Below are positions 16,801-25,813 of a DNA stretch of 64,000 bases, piece after piece; positions within the stretch are counted from its first letter, which is position 1, and each line of letters opens with the position of its first letter. A model generated the notes under the pieces. That model saw only the letters and a program-made list of their open reading frames with translations. It did no database searches and was not told where the DNA came from. Origin of the DNA: Pseudomonas sp. 10-1B (GTDB taxonomy: Bacteria > Pseudomonadota > Gammaproteobacteria > Pseudomonadales > Pseudomonadaceae); assembly GCF_000935045.1 (NCBI RefSeq), contig NZ_JYKS01000036.1, positions 1 to 64,000 on the forward strand. The letters are read 5' to 3'. The position numbers and the translations under genes were made by a program.

Positions 16801-19800
16801 ATGGCGACGACCACCCTTGGGGTCAAACTCGATGACCCGACCCGTGAGCGACTCAAGGCAGCAGCGCAGTCGATTGACCGCACGCCGCACTGGTTGATCA
16901 AGCAAGCGATCTTCAACTACCTGGAGAAGCTCGAGGGTGGTGCCACCCTGACCGAACTCAACGGTCAGGCCAGTAACCTGGCCGACGACGCCGGTGAAGT
17001 CCAACCCGACCACAACCACCAGTGCTTCCTCGAATTCGCCGAGAGCATCCTGCCGCAGTCGGTACTGCGCTCGGCGATCACCGCCGCCTACCGCCGCCCC
17101 GAGCAGGAAGTGGTACCGATGCTGCTGGAGCAGGCGCGCCTGAGCGCCCCGCTGGCCGAAGCGACCAACAAGATGGCCGCCGGCCTCGCCGAAAAGCTGC
17201 GCAATCAGAAAAGCGCCGGTGGCCGTGCCGGCATCGTCCAGGGCCTGCTGCAGGAGTTCTCGCTGTCGTCCCAAGAAGGCGTGGCGCTGATGTGCCTGGC
17301 CGAAGCCCTGCTGCGCATCCCCGACAAGGGCACCCGCGACGCGCTGATCCGCGACAAGATCAGCACCGGCAACTGGCAGCCGCACCTGGGCAACAGCCCG
17401 TCGCTGTTCGTCAACGCCGCCACCTGGGGCCTGCTGCTGACCGGCAAGCTGGTCAGCACCCACAACGAATCCGGCCTTACCTCCTCGCTCACCCGCATCA
17501 TCGGCAAGAGCGGCGAGCCGATGATCCGCAAGGGTGTCGACATGGCCATGCGCCTGATGGGCGAGCAGTTCGTCACCGGCGAAACCATCGCCGAAGCCCT
17601 GGCCAACGCCAGCCGCTTCGAATCCAAGGGCTTCCGCTACTCCTACGACATGCTCGGCGAAGCCGCACTGACCGAGCATGACGCACAGAAGTACCTGGCG
17701 TCCTACGAGCAGGCCATCCACTCGATCGGCAAGGCTTCCCATGGCCGTGGCATCTATGAAGGCCCGGGCATCTCGATCAAGCTGTCGGCGCTGCACCCGC
17801 GCTACAGCCGCGCCCAGTACGAGCGCGTGATGGAAGAGCTGTACCCGCGCCTGCTGTCGTTGACCCTACTGGCCAAGCAGTACGATATCGGCCTGAACAT
17901 CGACGCCGAAGAAGCCGACCGCCTGGAGCTGTCCCTCGACCTGCTCGAGCGCCTGTGCTTCGAACCTTCCCTGGCCGGCTGGAACGGCATCGGCTTCGTT
18001 ATCCAGGCCTACCAGAAGCGCTGCCCGTACGTGATCGACTACGTCATCGACCTGGCCAAGCGCAGCCGTCACCGCCTGATGATCCGCCTGGTGAAAGGCG
18101 CCTATTGGGACAGCGAGATCAAGCGCGCCCAGGTCGAAGGCCTGGAAGGCTATCCGGTCTACACCCGCAAGGTGTACACCGACGTGTCCTACGTGGCCTG
18201 CGCCCGCAAGCTGCTGGCCGTGCCAGAAGCCATCTACCCGCAGTTCGCCACCCACAACGCCCACACCCTGTCGGCCATCTACCACATTGCCGGGCAGAAC
18301 TATTACCCCGGCCAGTACGAATTCCAGTGCCTGCACGGCATGGGCGAGCCGCTGTACGAGCAGGTGGTCGGCAAACTTTCCGAAGGCAAGCTGAACCGCC
18401 CGTGCCGCGTCTATGCACCGGTCGGCACCCACGAAACGCTGCTGGCCTACCTGGTGCGTCGCCTGCTGGAGAACGGCGCCAATACCTCGTTCGTCAACCG
18501 TATCGCCGACCACTCGATCTCCATCCAGGAACTGGTCGCCGACCCGGTCGCCAGCATCGAGCGCATGGGCACCCAGGAAGGCAGCATTGGCCTGCCGCAC
18601 CCACGCATCCCGCTGCCGCGTGAGCTGTATGGCACTGAACGCGCCAACTCGGCCGGTATCGACATGGCCAACGAACACCGCCTGGCATCGCTGTCCTGCG
18701 CCATGCTGGCGACCGCCCACAACGACTGGAAGGCCGCCCCGCTGCTGGCTTGCGCAGCCAGTGAAAGCGCTGCTGCGCCAGTGCTGAACCCGGCGGACCA
18801 CCGCGACGTGGTCGGCCATGTGCAGGAAGCTACCGTCGCCGACGTCGACAACGCCATCCAGTGTGCGCTGAATGCCGCGCCGATCTGGCAGGCCACCCCA
18901 CCGGCCGAGCGCGCCGCCATTCTGGAACGCACCGCCGACCTGATGGAGGCTGAAATCCAGCCGCTGATGGGCCTGCTGATCCGCGAAGCCGGCAAGACTT
19001 TCGCCAACGCCATCGCCGAAGTGCGTGAAGCCGTGGACTTCCTGCGCTACTACGCAGTGCAGGCACGCACCGACTTCAGCAACGACGCCCACCGCCCGCT
19101 GGGCCCGGTGGTGTGCATCAGCCCGTGGAACTTCCCGCTGGCGATCTTCTCCGGCCAGGTGGCCGCAGCCCTGGCTGCCGGTAACCCGGTATTGGCCAAG
19201 CCAGCCGAGCAAACCCCGCTGATCGCTGCCCAGGCCGTGCGCCTGCTGCTGGAGGCAGGTATCCCTGAAGGCGTGCTGCAACTGCTGCCAGGCCGCGGCG
19301 AAACCGTCGGTGCCGGCCTGGTCGGTGACGAGCGCGTCAAGGGCGTGATGTTCACCGGTTCCACCGAAGTGGCCCGCCTGCTGCAGCGCAATGTCGCCGG
19401 CCGCCTGGACAACCAGGGCCGTCCAATCCCGCTGATCGCCGAAACCGGCGGCCAGAACGCGATGATCGTCGACTCCTCGGCGCTGACCGAGCAGGTGGTG
19501 ATCGACGTGGTGTCCTCGGCCTTCGACAGTGCTGGCCAGCGTTGCTCGGCCCTGCGCGTGCTGTGCCTGCAGGAAGACTCCGCCGACCGCGTGATCGAAA
19601 TGCTCAAGGGCGCCATGGCCGAAAGCCGCCTGGGTTGCCCGGACCGCCTGGCCGTGGACATTGGCCCGGTGATCGACGCCGAAGCCAAGGCCGGCATCGA
19701 GAAGCACATCCAGGGCATGCGTGAGAAAGGCCGTTCGGTCTATCAAGTCGCCATCGCCGATGCTGCCGAGATCAAGCGCGGCACCTTCGTCATGCCGACC

Positions 19801-20754
19801 CTGATCGAGCTGGACAGCTTCGACGAACTGAAGCGCGAAATCTTCGGCCCGGTGCTGCACGTGGTGCGTTACAATCGTCGCAACCTCGACCAGTTGATCG
19901 AGCAGATCAACAACTCCGGCTACGGCCTGACCCTCGGCGTGCACACCCGCATCGACGAGACCATCGCCAAGGTGGTGGAAACCGCCAACGCCGGCAACAT
20001 GTACGTCAACCGCAACATCGTCGGTGCGGTGGTCGGCGTGCAACCGTTCGGTGGCGAAGGCCTGTCCGGCACTGGCCCGAAAGCTGGCGGCCCGCTGTAC
20101 CTGTACCGCCTGCTGTCGACCCGCCCGGCCGACGCGATTGGCCGCCACTTCCAGCAGCAGGACGGCGAAGGCAAGCCTGACCGTACCCTGCACGACCAGC
20201 TGGTCAAACCGTTGCACGGCCTGAAGGCCTGGGCCGAGAGCAACCAGCTGGCCGACCTGGCCGCACTGTGCAGCCAGTTCGCCAGCCAGTCGCAGAGCGG
20301 CATCGCCCGCCTGCTGCCAGGCCCGACCGGCGAGCGCAACAGCTACACCATCCTGCCGCGCGAGCACGTGCTGTGCCTGGCCGACAACGAGGCCGACCTG
20401 CTGGCGCAGTTCGCCGCGGTGCTGGCTGTTGGCAGCTCGGCAGTATGGGCTGACGGCGAGCCGGGCAAGGCCCTGCGCGCCCGCCTGCCGCGTGAGCTGC
20501 AGGCCAAGGTCAAGCTGGTGGCGGACTGGAACAAGGACGAAGTGGCGTTCGACGCCGTGATCCACCATGGCGACTCGGACCAGCTGCGCGGCGTGTGCCA
20601 GCAGGTGGCCAAGCGCGCCGGGGCGATCGTGGGTGTGCACGGGCTGTCCAGCGGCGACCACCAGATTGCGCTGGAGCGACTGGTGATCGAGCGGGCGGTG
20701 AGTGTGAACACTGCGGCTGCGGGGGGTAACGCCAGCTTGATGACCATTGGCTGA
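16801..20754 (+). CDS. putA: Trifunctional PutA: repressor, proline dehydrogenase, glutamate-semialdehyde dehydrogenase
   Basis: PutA oxidises proline to P5C with FAD, then glutamate semialdehyde to glutamate with NAD+, and represses put genes when proline is absent. The 1317-aa product has an N-terminal ribbon-helix-helix domain (about 1-47: TTLGVKLDDPTRERL... HWLIKQAI), a proline dehydrogenase barrel (about 220-560, with KGAYWDSEIKRAQ), and an aldehyde dehydrogenase domain (about 650-1110) with ETGGQNAMIVD and the catalytic Cys at 915 in GQRCSALR. The C-terminal region of about 200 residues matches long trifunctional PutAs. GAGGATAAGAA precedes the ATG. Confidence 0.98.
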   Translation: MATTTLGVKLDDPTRERLKAAAQSIDRTPHWLIKQAIFNYLEKLEGGATLTELNGQASNLADDAGEVQPDHNHQCFLEFAESILPQSVLRSAITAAYRRPEQEVVPMLLEQARLSAPLAEATNKMAAGLAEKLRNQKSAGGRAGIVQGLLQEFSLSSQEGVALMCLAEALLRIPDKGTRDALIRDKISTGNWQPHLGNSPSLFVNAATWGLLLTGKLVSTHNESGLTSSLTRIIGKSGEPMIRKGVDMAMRLMGEQFVTGETIAEALANASRFESKGFRYSYDMLGEAALTEHDAQKYLASYEQAIHSIGKASHGRGIYEGPGISIKLSALHPRYSRAQYERVMEELYPRLLSLTLLAKQYDIGLNIDAEEADRLELSLDLLERLCFEPSLAGWNGIGFVIQAYQKRCPYVIDYVIDLAKRSRHRLMIRLVKGAYWDSEIKRAQVEGLEGYPVYTRKVYTDVSYVACARKLLAVPEAIYPQFATHNAHTLSAIYHIAGQNYYPGQYEFQCLHGMGEPLYEQVVGKLSEGKLNRPCRVYAPVGTHETLLAYLVRRLLENGANTSFVNRIADHSISIQELVADPVASIERMGTQEGSIGLPHPRIPLPRELYGTERANSAGIDMANEHRLASLSCAMLATAHNDWKAAPLLACAASESAAAPVLNPADHRDVVGHVQEATVADVDNAIQCALNAAPIWQATPPAERAAILERTADLMEAEIQPLMGLLIREAGKTFANAIAEVREAVDFLRYYAVQARTDFSNDAHRPLGPVVCISPWNFPLAIFSGQVAAALAAGNPVLAKPAEQTPLIAAQAVRLLLEAGIPEGVLQLLPGRGETVGAGLVGDERVKGVMFTGSTEVARLLQRNVAGRLDNQGRPIPLIAETGGQNAMIVDSSALTEQVVIDVVSSAFDSAGQRCSALRVLCLQEDSADRVIEMLKGAMAESRLGCPDRLAVDIGPVIDAEAKAGIEKHIQGMREKGRSVYQVAIADAAEIKRGTFVMPTLIELDSFDELKREIFGPVLHVVRYNRRNLDQLIEQINNSGYGLTLGVHTRIDETIAKVVETANAGNMYVNRNIVGAVVGVQPFGGEGLSGTGPKAGGPLYLYRLLSTRPADAIGRHFQQQDGEGKPDRTLHDQLVKPLHGLKAWAESNQLADLAALCSQFASQSQSGIARLLPGPTGERNSYTILPREHVLCLADNEADLLAQFAAVLAVGSSAVWADGEPGKALRARLPRELQAKVKLVADWNKDEVAFDAVIHHGDSDQLRGVCQQVAKRAGAIVGVHGLSSGDHQIALERLVIERAVSVNTAAAGGNASLMTIG

Positions 20755-20777
20755 GGCTGAGGGTTGTTGAAGAAAAA

Positions 20778-20802
20778 GGGAGAGCCTCGGCTCTCCTTTT
20801 TT
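20778..20802 (+). terminator. Rho-independent terminator of putA
   Basis: GGAGAGCC and GGCTCTCC arms around a 2-nt loop are followed by six T residues, 24 bp after the putA stop. A run of A residues before the stem makes it partly bidirectional. Confidence 0.9.
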
Positions 20803-20839
20803 ATGGGTGTTTGTCTTGAGATTGGGGTTGGGCTGACAG

Positions 20840-20931
20840 GTGTTCGCCACAGCAGTTTCAGCGCCTGTGAGATCGAGCGCCGCGCGGGCGGCGCTCGATC
20901 TCACAGGCGCTGAAACTGCTGCGGCGAACAC
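20840..20931. repeat. Near-perfect 44-bp-arm inverted repeat (long hairpin)
   Basis: Left arm 20840-20883 and right arm 20888-20931 pair at 43 of 44 positions (mismatch at 20849/20922) around a 4-nt loop GCGG. Its sequence (cores such as GATCGAGCGC and TCAGCGCCTGTGAG) is unrelated to the other REP pairs of the window. It lies between the putA terminator and a frameshifted DUF3077 gene. Confidence 0.93.
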
Positions 20932-20964
20932 ATGGCGGCCTTCACCCCATCTGAAGCCAACCCC

Positions 20965-21229
20965 TCACTGCTTCATCCCCAACTCAGCATCATCCATCAG
21001 CACCTTGGCCATCGCACTCAAGTAGTGCGCAGCCCACAATCATCATCGGCTTTTCATCCATCAGGCCGGTGATGGTCAATTCACGTACATAGCCCATCAA
21101 CTCCGAAGACTGCTCGCGTGCGTCCCTGCAAGGGATGCCGGGCTCGATGCGGAACAGCGGGTGGGTGCCGTTTTCACCCTGGTAGAACGTGGTCTTGCCG
21201 ACGGTGAATTGGGTGTCTTCTGTTGTCAT
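20965..21229 (-). pseudogene. DUF3077-family small protein, frameshifted
   Basis: The N-terminal 63 codons read MTTEDTQFTVGKTTFYQGEN... through GLMDEKPMMI, typical of short pseudomonad DUF3077 proteins. At 21037 an extra base (C on the plus strand) shifts the frame, giving a non-family tail that stops at 20990. Dropping that one base restores WAAHYLSAMAKVLMDDAEL and then GMKQ, ending at a TGA at 20965-20967. The 265-bp span is 88 codons plus one base, as a single insertion predicts. The function of the family is unknown. A sequencing error is the main alternative. Confidence 0.78.
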
Positions 21230-21710
21230 TGTTCAGTCCCCTGGAATTTCTCGACTGCCTGGGCGGGCCTCTTCGCGGGCACGCCCGCTCCCACAAGGTC
21301 ACCACAAACTTCGCGGCTTGCACCGTACCTGTGGGAGCGGGCATGCCCGCGAAAGGGCCCGTTCAGGCGACAAGTCAACTAAGCCTTACAGCAGGCATCT
21401 GCCCCGGCATCGGGCTGTCTTCACGGATAGGGGATCGTGGTGTGGATCGGGGACATTCTTCAGCATCATGGTTCACCTAGTAATGAGGGCCACCACACAC
21501 CTGCTGTCAAACAAGAGGGTGGCAGCTGTACATGGGTTGACAGACCGGATGCCCCCCACATAAACCATACCCAATAAAATATCTGCCCTACATTTCCTCG
21601 CCTCAAGTAGGAAACTTCTCATAGACATTCAGCGACAATATTGAACACTGAGCTCATTGACCTATAACCTCGCGCATATTTTCATATGCCACTCTCAACG
21701 GGTGGACTTC
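21230..21710. other. Intergenic stretch with REP pair and AT-rich upstream region
   Basis: The first part holds the DUF3077 upstream region and the REP pair at 21266-21360. From about 21560 base composition turns clearly AT-rich, including AATAAAATATC and ACAATATTG, and probably carries the promoter of the following orphan gene. I see no further gene. Confidence 0.6.
21266..21360. repeat. REP pair upstream of the DUF3077 gene
   Basis: CTTCGCGGGCACGCCCGCTC and GAGCGGGCATGCCCGCGAA face each other; the arms differ at one central base. Confidence 0.88.
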
Positions 21711-22202
21711 ATGCGCTGGAAGAATTTAATCATCGACGGCAGGGAACACTGCATGGCTCATCTAAGGCTAGCCACCCACTCGTTCAAAATCAGCTCACGC
21801 GTCATCAGAGTAGACTTCACATTTGGATTCCACTGTTTCACAGATAACAAGAACGAAGGCCCGCTTATCACCAACTCTCGTTCAAACGAACAGCGAAACT
21901 TCAGCCAGAGCCGCTACGACTGCTCAAAGCAACTTCCAGAATTCATTGCTCACAGGTTCGTCGACGCCAAGGTCCGCGCCCACTTTGCGGGTAGGAACAA
22001 TCGCAGATACTTTTGCCTGAACACTTTTGATTACGCGATATTTTTCGAGGTGCGCAAATTGGCGAGCAATGAAAACCACCTGAGAGTGAACGTAATATCA
22101 GCCTATCAAGTAGATCCTTGGGGGCGGTCGGGCATGCCCAAGGGACAGCTTTTTAATGTCCGCTACATACTGGAAAAGCGCAATGAAGGCTTGATCATCT
22201 AA
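21711..22202 (+). CDS. Orphan hypothetical protein, AT-rich island
   Basis: I do not recognise this 163-aa protein. It has no signal peptide or membrane helix, is rich in Arg, Asn, Phe and His, and contains a short alternating hydrophobic stretch (NTFDYAIFFEVRK) and a C-terminal GQLFNVRYILEKRNEG. The gene and its flanks are visibly AT-richer than the surrounding core genes and use codons rare nearby, which suggests acquisition. The ATG at 21711 has GGGTGG upstream; the ATG at 21753 with AGGGAA is an alternative, and the ORF is open from 21657. A rho-independent terminator follows at 22233. Its compact cytosolic character would fit a toxin, nuclease or effector, but that is speculation. Confidence 0.6.
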   Translation: MRWKNLIIDGREHCMAHLRLATHSFKISSRVIRVDFTFGFHCFTDNKNEGPLITNSRSNEQRNFSQSRYDCSKQLPEFIAHRFVDAKVRAHFAGRNNRRYFCLNTFDYAIFFEVRKLASNENHLRVNVISAYQVDPWGRSGMPKGQLFNVRYILEKRNEGLII

Positions 22203-22232
22203 GGACCTGTGAACTATTCGAGAACTATAAAC

Positions 22233-22266
22233 AAAAAGCCCCAAAACATTCGTCCTGGGGCTTTTT
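22233..22266 (+). terminator. Rho-independent terminator of the orphan gene
   Basis: AAAAAGCCCCA and TGGGGCTTTTT pair around a 12-nt loop with a T-tract, 31 bp after the stop. It should work in both directions. Confidence 0.92.
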
Positions 22267-22536
22267 GCTAAATCTGAATATCGGCCTGGCCTTTCGAATC
22301 CCGCTCACTGGCTGGGAGAAATCAGCATCAGCTGATTCCCGGCATTGCTACCCCCTGGTCCAGGGTTCCGGTCTGTAGCAACACCGCAATGCTATCCAAG
22401 CGAAGGAGAGACGTCAAAGGGATCGGCGCTCAAAGATGTTTCCAATCTGTTCCGCAACATCAACTGAATCAATCATGGTATCCACCCTCAACGGGCAAAA
22501 CCTACACTCGCAGCATCCCGCCTCAGGACCGCCCCC
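22267..22536. other. Upstream region of the acyl-CoA dehydrogenase gene
   Basis: There is no supported gene here. A small palindrome CCCTGGTCCAGGG occurs near 22351. No clear sigma-70 promoter or RBS-proximal regulatory motif stands out. Confidence 0.4.
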
Positions 22537-24339
22537 ATGCCCGAGACCCTGCTCAGCCCCCGCAACCTCGCCTTCGAGCTCTACGAAGTGCTCGACGCCA
22601 AAGCCCTCACCCAGCGCCCACGCTTCGCCGAGCACAGCCGCGAAACCTTCGATGCGGCGCTGACCACCGCGCGCACCATCGCTGAAAAGTTCTTCACCCC
22701 GCACAACCGCAAGGCCGACGAAAACGAGCCACGCTACGTCGACGGCCGCGCCGAGCTGATCCCCGAGGTAAAACCCGCCGTCGATGCCTTCCTCGAAGCC
22801 GGTTTCCTCAACGCCAACCGCGACTTCGAAGTCGGCGGCATGCAGTTGCCCAGCCTGGTCTCGCAAGCCTGCTTCGCCCACTTCCAGGCTGCCAACGCCG
22901 GCACCACGGCCTACCCGTTCCTGACCATGGGCGCAGCCAATTTGATCGAAAGCTTCGGCAGCGACGAACAAAAGCGCCTGTTCCTGCAGCCGATGATCGA
23001 AGGCCGCTACTTCGGCACCATGGCCCTGACCGAACCGCACGCTGGCTCGTCGCTGGCCGATATCCGCACCCGCGCCGAACCCGCCGGTGATGGCAGCTAC
23101 CGGCTCAAGGGCAACAAGATCTTCATCTCCGGCGGCGACCACGAGCTGTCGGAAAACATCGTGCACATGGTGCTGGCCAAGCTGCCGGACGCCCCGCCCG
23201 GGGTAAAAGGCATTTCGCTGTTCATCGTGCCCAAGTACCACGTCAACCCGGACGGCAGCCGTGGCCCGCGTAACGACGTGCTGCTGGCCGGGCTGTTCCA
23301 CAAGATGGGCTGGCGCGGCACCACTTCCACGGCGCTGAATTTCGGTGACAACGGCCAGTGCGTCGGCTACCTGGTCGGCCAGCCGCACCAGGGCCTGGCC
23401 TGCATGTTCCAGATGATGAACGAAGCGCGTATCGGCGTCGGCATGGGCGCGGTGATGCTGGGTTATGCCGGCTACCTGTATTCGCTGGAATACGCCCGCC
23501 AACGCCCGCAGGGTCGGCTACCGGACAATAAGGACCCGCACAGCCCGGCAGTGCCGATCATCGAACACACCGATGTGAAACGCATGCTGCTGGCCCAGAA
23601 AGCCTACGTCGAAGGCGCCTTCGACCTTGGCCTGTATGCCGCGCGCCTGTTCGACGACACGCAGACCGCCAGCGATGAAAGCGCCCGCAAACAGGCGCAG
23701 GAACTGCTCGACCTGCTGACCCCGATCGTAAAGTCCTGGCCCTCGGCGTTCTGCCTCAAGGCCAACGAACTGGCGATCCAGATTCTCGGTGGCCATGGCT
23801 ACACCCGCGAGTACCCCGTCGAGCAGTACTACCGCGACAACCGCCTGAACCCGATTCACGAGGGCACCGAAGGCATCCAGTCGCTCGACCTGCTCGGCCG
23901 CAAGCTGGCGCAGAACAACGGCGCCGGCCTCAAGCAACTGATCCGCCTGATCGCAGGCGCCGGCGAGCGTGCCAGCCATCACCCGAATCTGGACCCTCTG
24001 CGCCAGCCGCTGGAGCAACTGGTCAACCGCCTGCAAGGTGTCACCCTGGCCCTGCTCGGCGACCTGGCCCAGGGCAAAGTCGCTGGCGCCCTGGCCAACT
24101 CGGCCCTGTACCTCAAGGCCTTCGGCCACTGCGTGATCGGCTGGCGCTGGCTGGAACAGGCGATTCACGCCGAGCTTGGCCTGCTCAAGGGCAGCCCCGC
24201 CGACCGCGATTTTTATCTCGGCAAGCTACAAGCCGCGCGTTATTTCCTGACCTGGGAAGTACCGGGCTGCCATAATGAGCTGGCATTGCTCGAGGCACGC
24301 GACGATACCTGCCGGGCGATGCAAGACGGGTGGTTCTAG
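22537..24339 (+). CDS. Acyl-CoA dehydrogenase, long (about 600 aa) type
   Basis: This FAD enzyme should oxidise an acyl-CoA to the trans-2-enoyl-CoA in beta-oxidation, passing electrons to ETF. The 600-aa product contains MALTEPHAGSSLADIRTRAE (about 164-183), the middle beta-domain with KGNKIFISGGDHE, and GGHGYTREYPVEQYYRD followed by HEGTEGIQSLDLLGRK near 440, the usual FAD/active-site region. The extra C-terminal domain (about 470-600) is characteristic of the long subfamily, distinct from 380-aa enzymes. Chain-length preference cannot be read. The start is the ATG at 22537. Confidence 0.92.
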   Translation: MPETLLSPRNLAFELYEVLDAKALTQRPRFAEHSRETFDAALTTARTIAEKFFTPHNRKADENEPRYVDGRAELIPEVKPAVDAFLEAGFLNANRDFEVGGMQLPSLVSQACFAHFQAANAGTTAYPFLTMGAANLIESFGSDEQKRLFLQPMIEGRYFGTMALTEPHAGSSLADIRTRAEPAGDGSYRLKGNKIFISGGDHELSENIVHMVLAKLPDAPPGVKGISLFIVPKYHVNPDGSRGPRNDVLLAGLFHKMGWRGTTSTALNFGDNGQCVGYLVGQPHQGLACMFQMMNEARIGVGMGAVMLGYAGYLYSLEYARQRPQGRLPDNKDPHSPAVPIIEHTDVKRMLLAQKAYVEGAFDLGLYAARLFDDTQTASDESARKQAQELLDLLTPIVKSWPSAFCLKANELAIQILGGHGYTREYPVEQYYRDNRLNPIHEGTEGIQSLDLLGRKLAQNNGAGLKQLIRLIAGAGERASHHPNLDPLRQPLEQLVNRLQGVTLALLGDLAQGKVAGALANSALYLKAFGHCVIGWRWLEQAIHAELGLLKGSPADRDFYLGKLQAARYFLTWEVPGCHNELALLEARDDTCRAMQDGWF

Positions 24340-24370
24340 GGGGAGCCACCGTGCAAACGGAGGCTTGTGC

Positions 24371-25813
24371 ATGTTCGATTCCAGCGCCCTGCTGCGCCAG
24401 CGCTTTGCCGCGCTGCGCAGTACGGCCGAGTTGTTTTCCCTGCGCCATGTGAAACAGTCGCACCAGGCGCTGTCGGTTCGCCGCAATGTCGCCGAGCCGC
24501 CCTTCTTCAGCCAGGACGAAGGCGCCATGCTCACCGTGCGGGTCAATGGCGTGGAGGCCTACGCGGCCACCGCCGACCTGTCCCAGGCCGGCTTGCAGCG
24601 GGCACTGGAGCAGGCCGAAGCACTGGCCCGACAGATCGCCCGGCACAGCTTGCTCGACCTGCGCGACCAGCCGGTGACCAATGCTCGCCATGACCACATC
24701 TCGCCCAACTTCCACCAGCCAGTACCCAGCCTGGCCGACTGCCTTGGCCTGCTCGCCACCGAATCGGCCAGCGTACCCAAGGACAGCCGCCTGGTGGACT
24801 GGCAGGCCAGCCTGGGCCTGAGCCTGGTCGAGCAGACCTACCTCAACTCTGCCGGCGCCGAACTGCGCCATGCCCAGCGCTTCCTGTTCCCGGGCCTGGG
24901 CGTGACCGCCAGCGATGGCCAGGACAGCCAGAGCCGCAGCCTGGGCCGCGACAACTTCGGCCAACAGGGCGGCTTCGAGATCATCGAGCGCTGTGGCCTG
25001 GTCGGCGCTGCCCGCCGGGTAGCCGACGAGGCGCTGCAACTGCTGCTGGCACCGAACACCCCCAGCGGCCCGCGCGACTTGCTGTTGATGCCCGACCAGA
25101 TGATGCTGCAGATCCACGAGTCCATCGGCCACCCGCTGGAAATGGACCGCATCCTTGGCGACGAGCGCAACTACGCTGGCACCAGCTTCGTCAAGGCCAG
25201 TGACTTCGGCCACCTGCAATACGGCTCCAGCCTGCTCAACGTGACCTTCGACCCAACCATCGGCGAAGAGCTGGCCAGCTACAGCTTCGATGATGACGGC
25301 ACCGCCGCCAGCAAGCAGTTCCTGATCCGCAACGGCCTGCTGCTACGCCCGTTGGGCGGTGCGCTGTCGCAGTTCCGCTCCGGCCTGGCCGGCGTGGCCA
25401 ACAGCCGCGCCAGCAGTTGGAGCCGCGCACCGATCGACCGCATGGCCAACCTCAACATCGAACCCGGCGAGCAGTCCCTCGATCAACTGCTCCAGGGCAT
25501 CGAACACGGCATCCTGATGCGCACCAACCGCTCCTGGTCCATCGACGACGCGCGCAACAAGTTCCAGTTCGGCTGCGAATGGGGCCAACTGATCGAGAAC
25601 GGCGAGCTCAAGGGCATCGTCAAGAACCCCAACTACCGCGGCATCTCCGCGCAATTCTGGCGCAACCTGGCGGCGGTCGGTGACCGCAGCACCTTCCAGG
25701 TACTGGGCACACCCAACTGCGGCAAAGGCGAACCCAACCAGGTGGTGCGGGTCGGCCACGCCTCGCCGGCCTGCGTGTTCCGCCAGATCGACGTATTCGG
25801 AGGAGACGCCTGA
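24371..25813 (+). CDS. TldD-family metallopeptidase
   Basis: TldD-type proteins carry an HExxxH zinc site and act with a TldE/PmbA partner, forming a heterodimeric peptidase; the E. coli pair matures microcin B17 and helps degrade CcdA. This 480-aa product has HESIGH at 249-254 and a downstream GTSFVKASDFG... fold typical of the family. The ATG at 24371 follows GGAGG at 7 nt. Its stop overlaps the next ATG (TGATG), coupling it to the partner. The sequence differs enough from canonical TldD that I treat it as a separate subfamily pair. Confidence 0.88.
   Translation: MFDSSALLRQRFAALRSTAELFSLRHVKQSHQALSVRRNVAEPPFFSQDEGAMLTVRVNGVEAYAATADLSQAGLQRALEQAEALARQIARHSLLDLRDQPVTNARHDHISPNFHQPVPSLADCLGLLATESASVPKDSRLVDWQASLGLSLVEQTYLNSAGAELRHAQRFLFPGLGVTASDGQDSQSRSLGRDNFGQQGGFEIIERCGLVGAARRVADEALQLLLAPNTPSGPRDLLLMPDQMMLQIHESIGHPLEMDRILGDERNYAGTSFVKASDFGHLQYGSSLLNVTFDPTIGEELASYSFDDDGTAASKQFLIRNGLLLRPLGGALSQFRSGLAGVANSRASSWSRAPIDRMANLNIEPGEQSLDQLLQGIEHGILMRTNRSWSIDDARNKFQFGCEWGQLIENGELKGIVKNPNYRGISAQFWRNLAAVGDRSTFQVLGTPNCGKGEPNQVVRVGHASPACVFRQIDVFGGDA

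Noticed and set aside
17866..20931. 1,021-codon minus-strand open frame opposite putA
   Set aside because: It arises from the codon bias of putA. It has no recognisable domain or RBS, and the putA protein is fully conserved.
20784..22536. Prophage or insertion sequence
   Set aside because: The patch has no integrase, transposase, tRNA attachment site or direct repeats, only a hairpin, a pseudogene and one orphan gene.
22389..22685. Small plus-strand frame upstream of the acyl-CoA dehydrogenase
   Set aside because: It overlaps the real gene's 5' end in another frame and has a basic, Pro/Arg-rich translation typical of a shadow.
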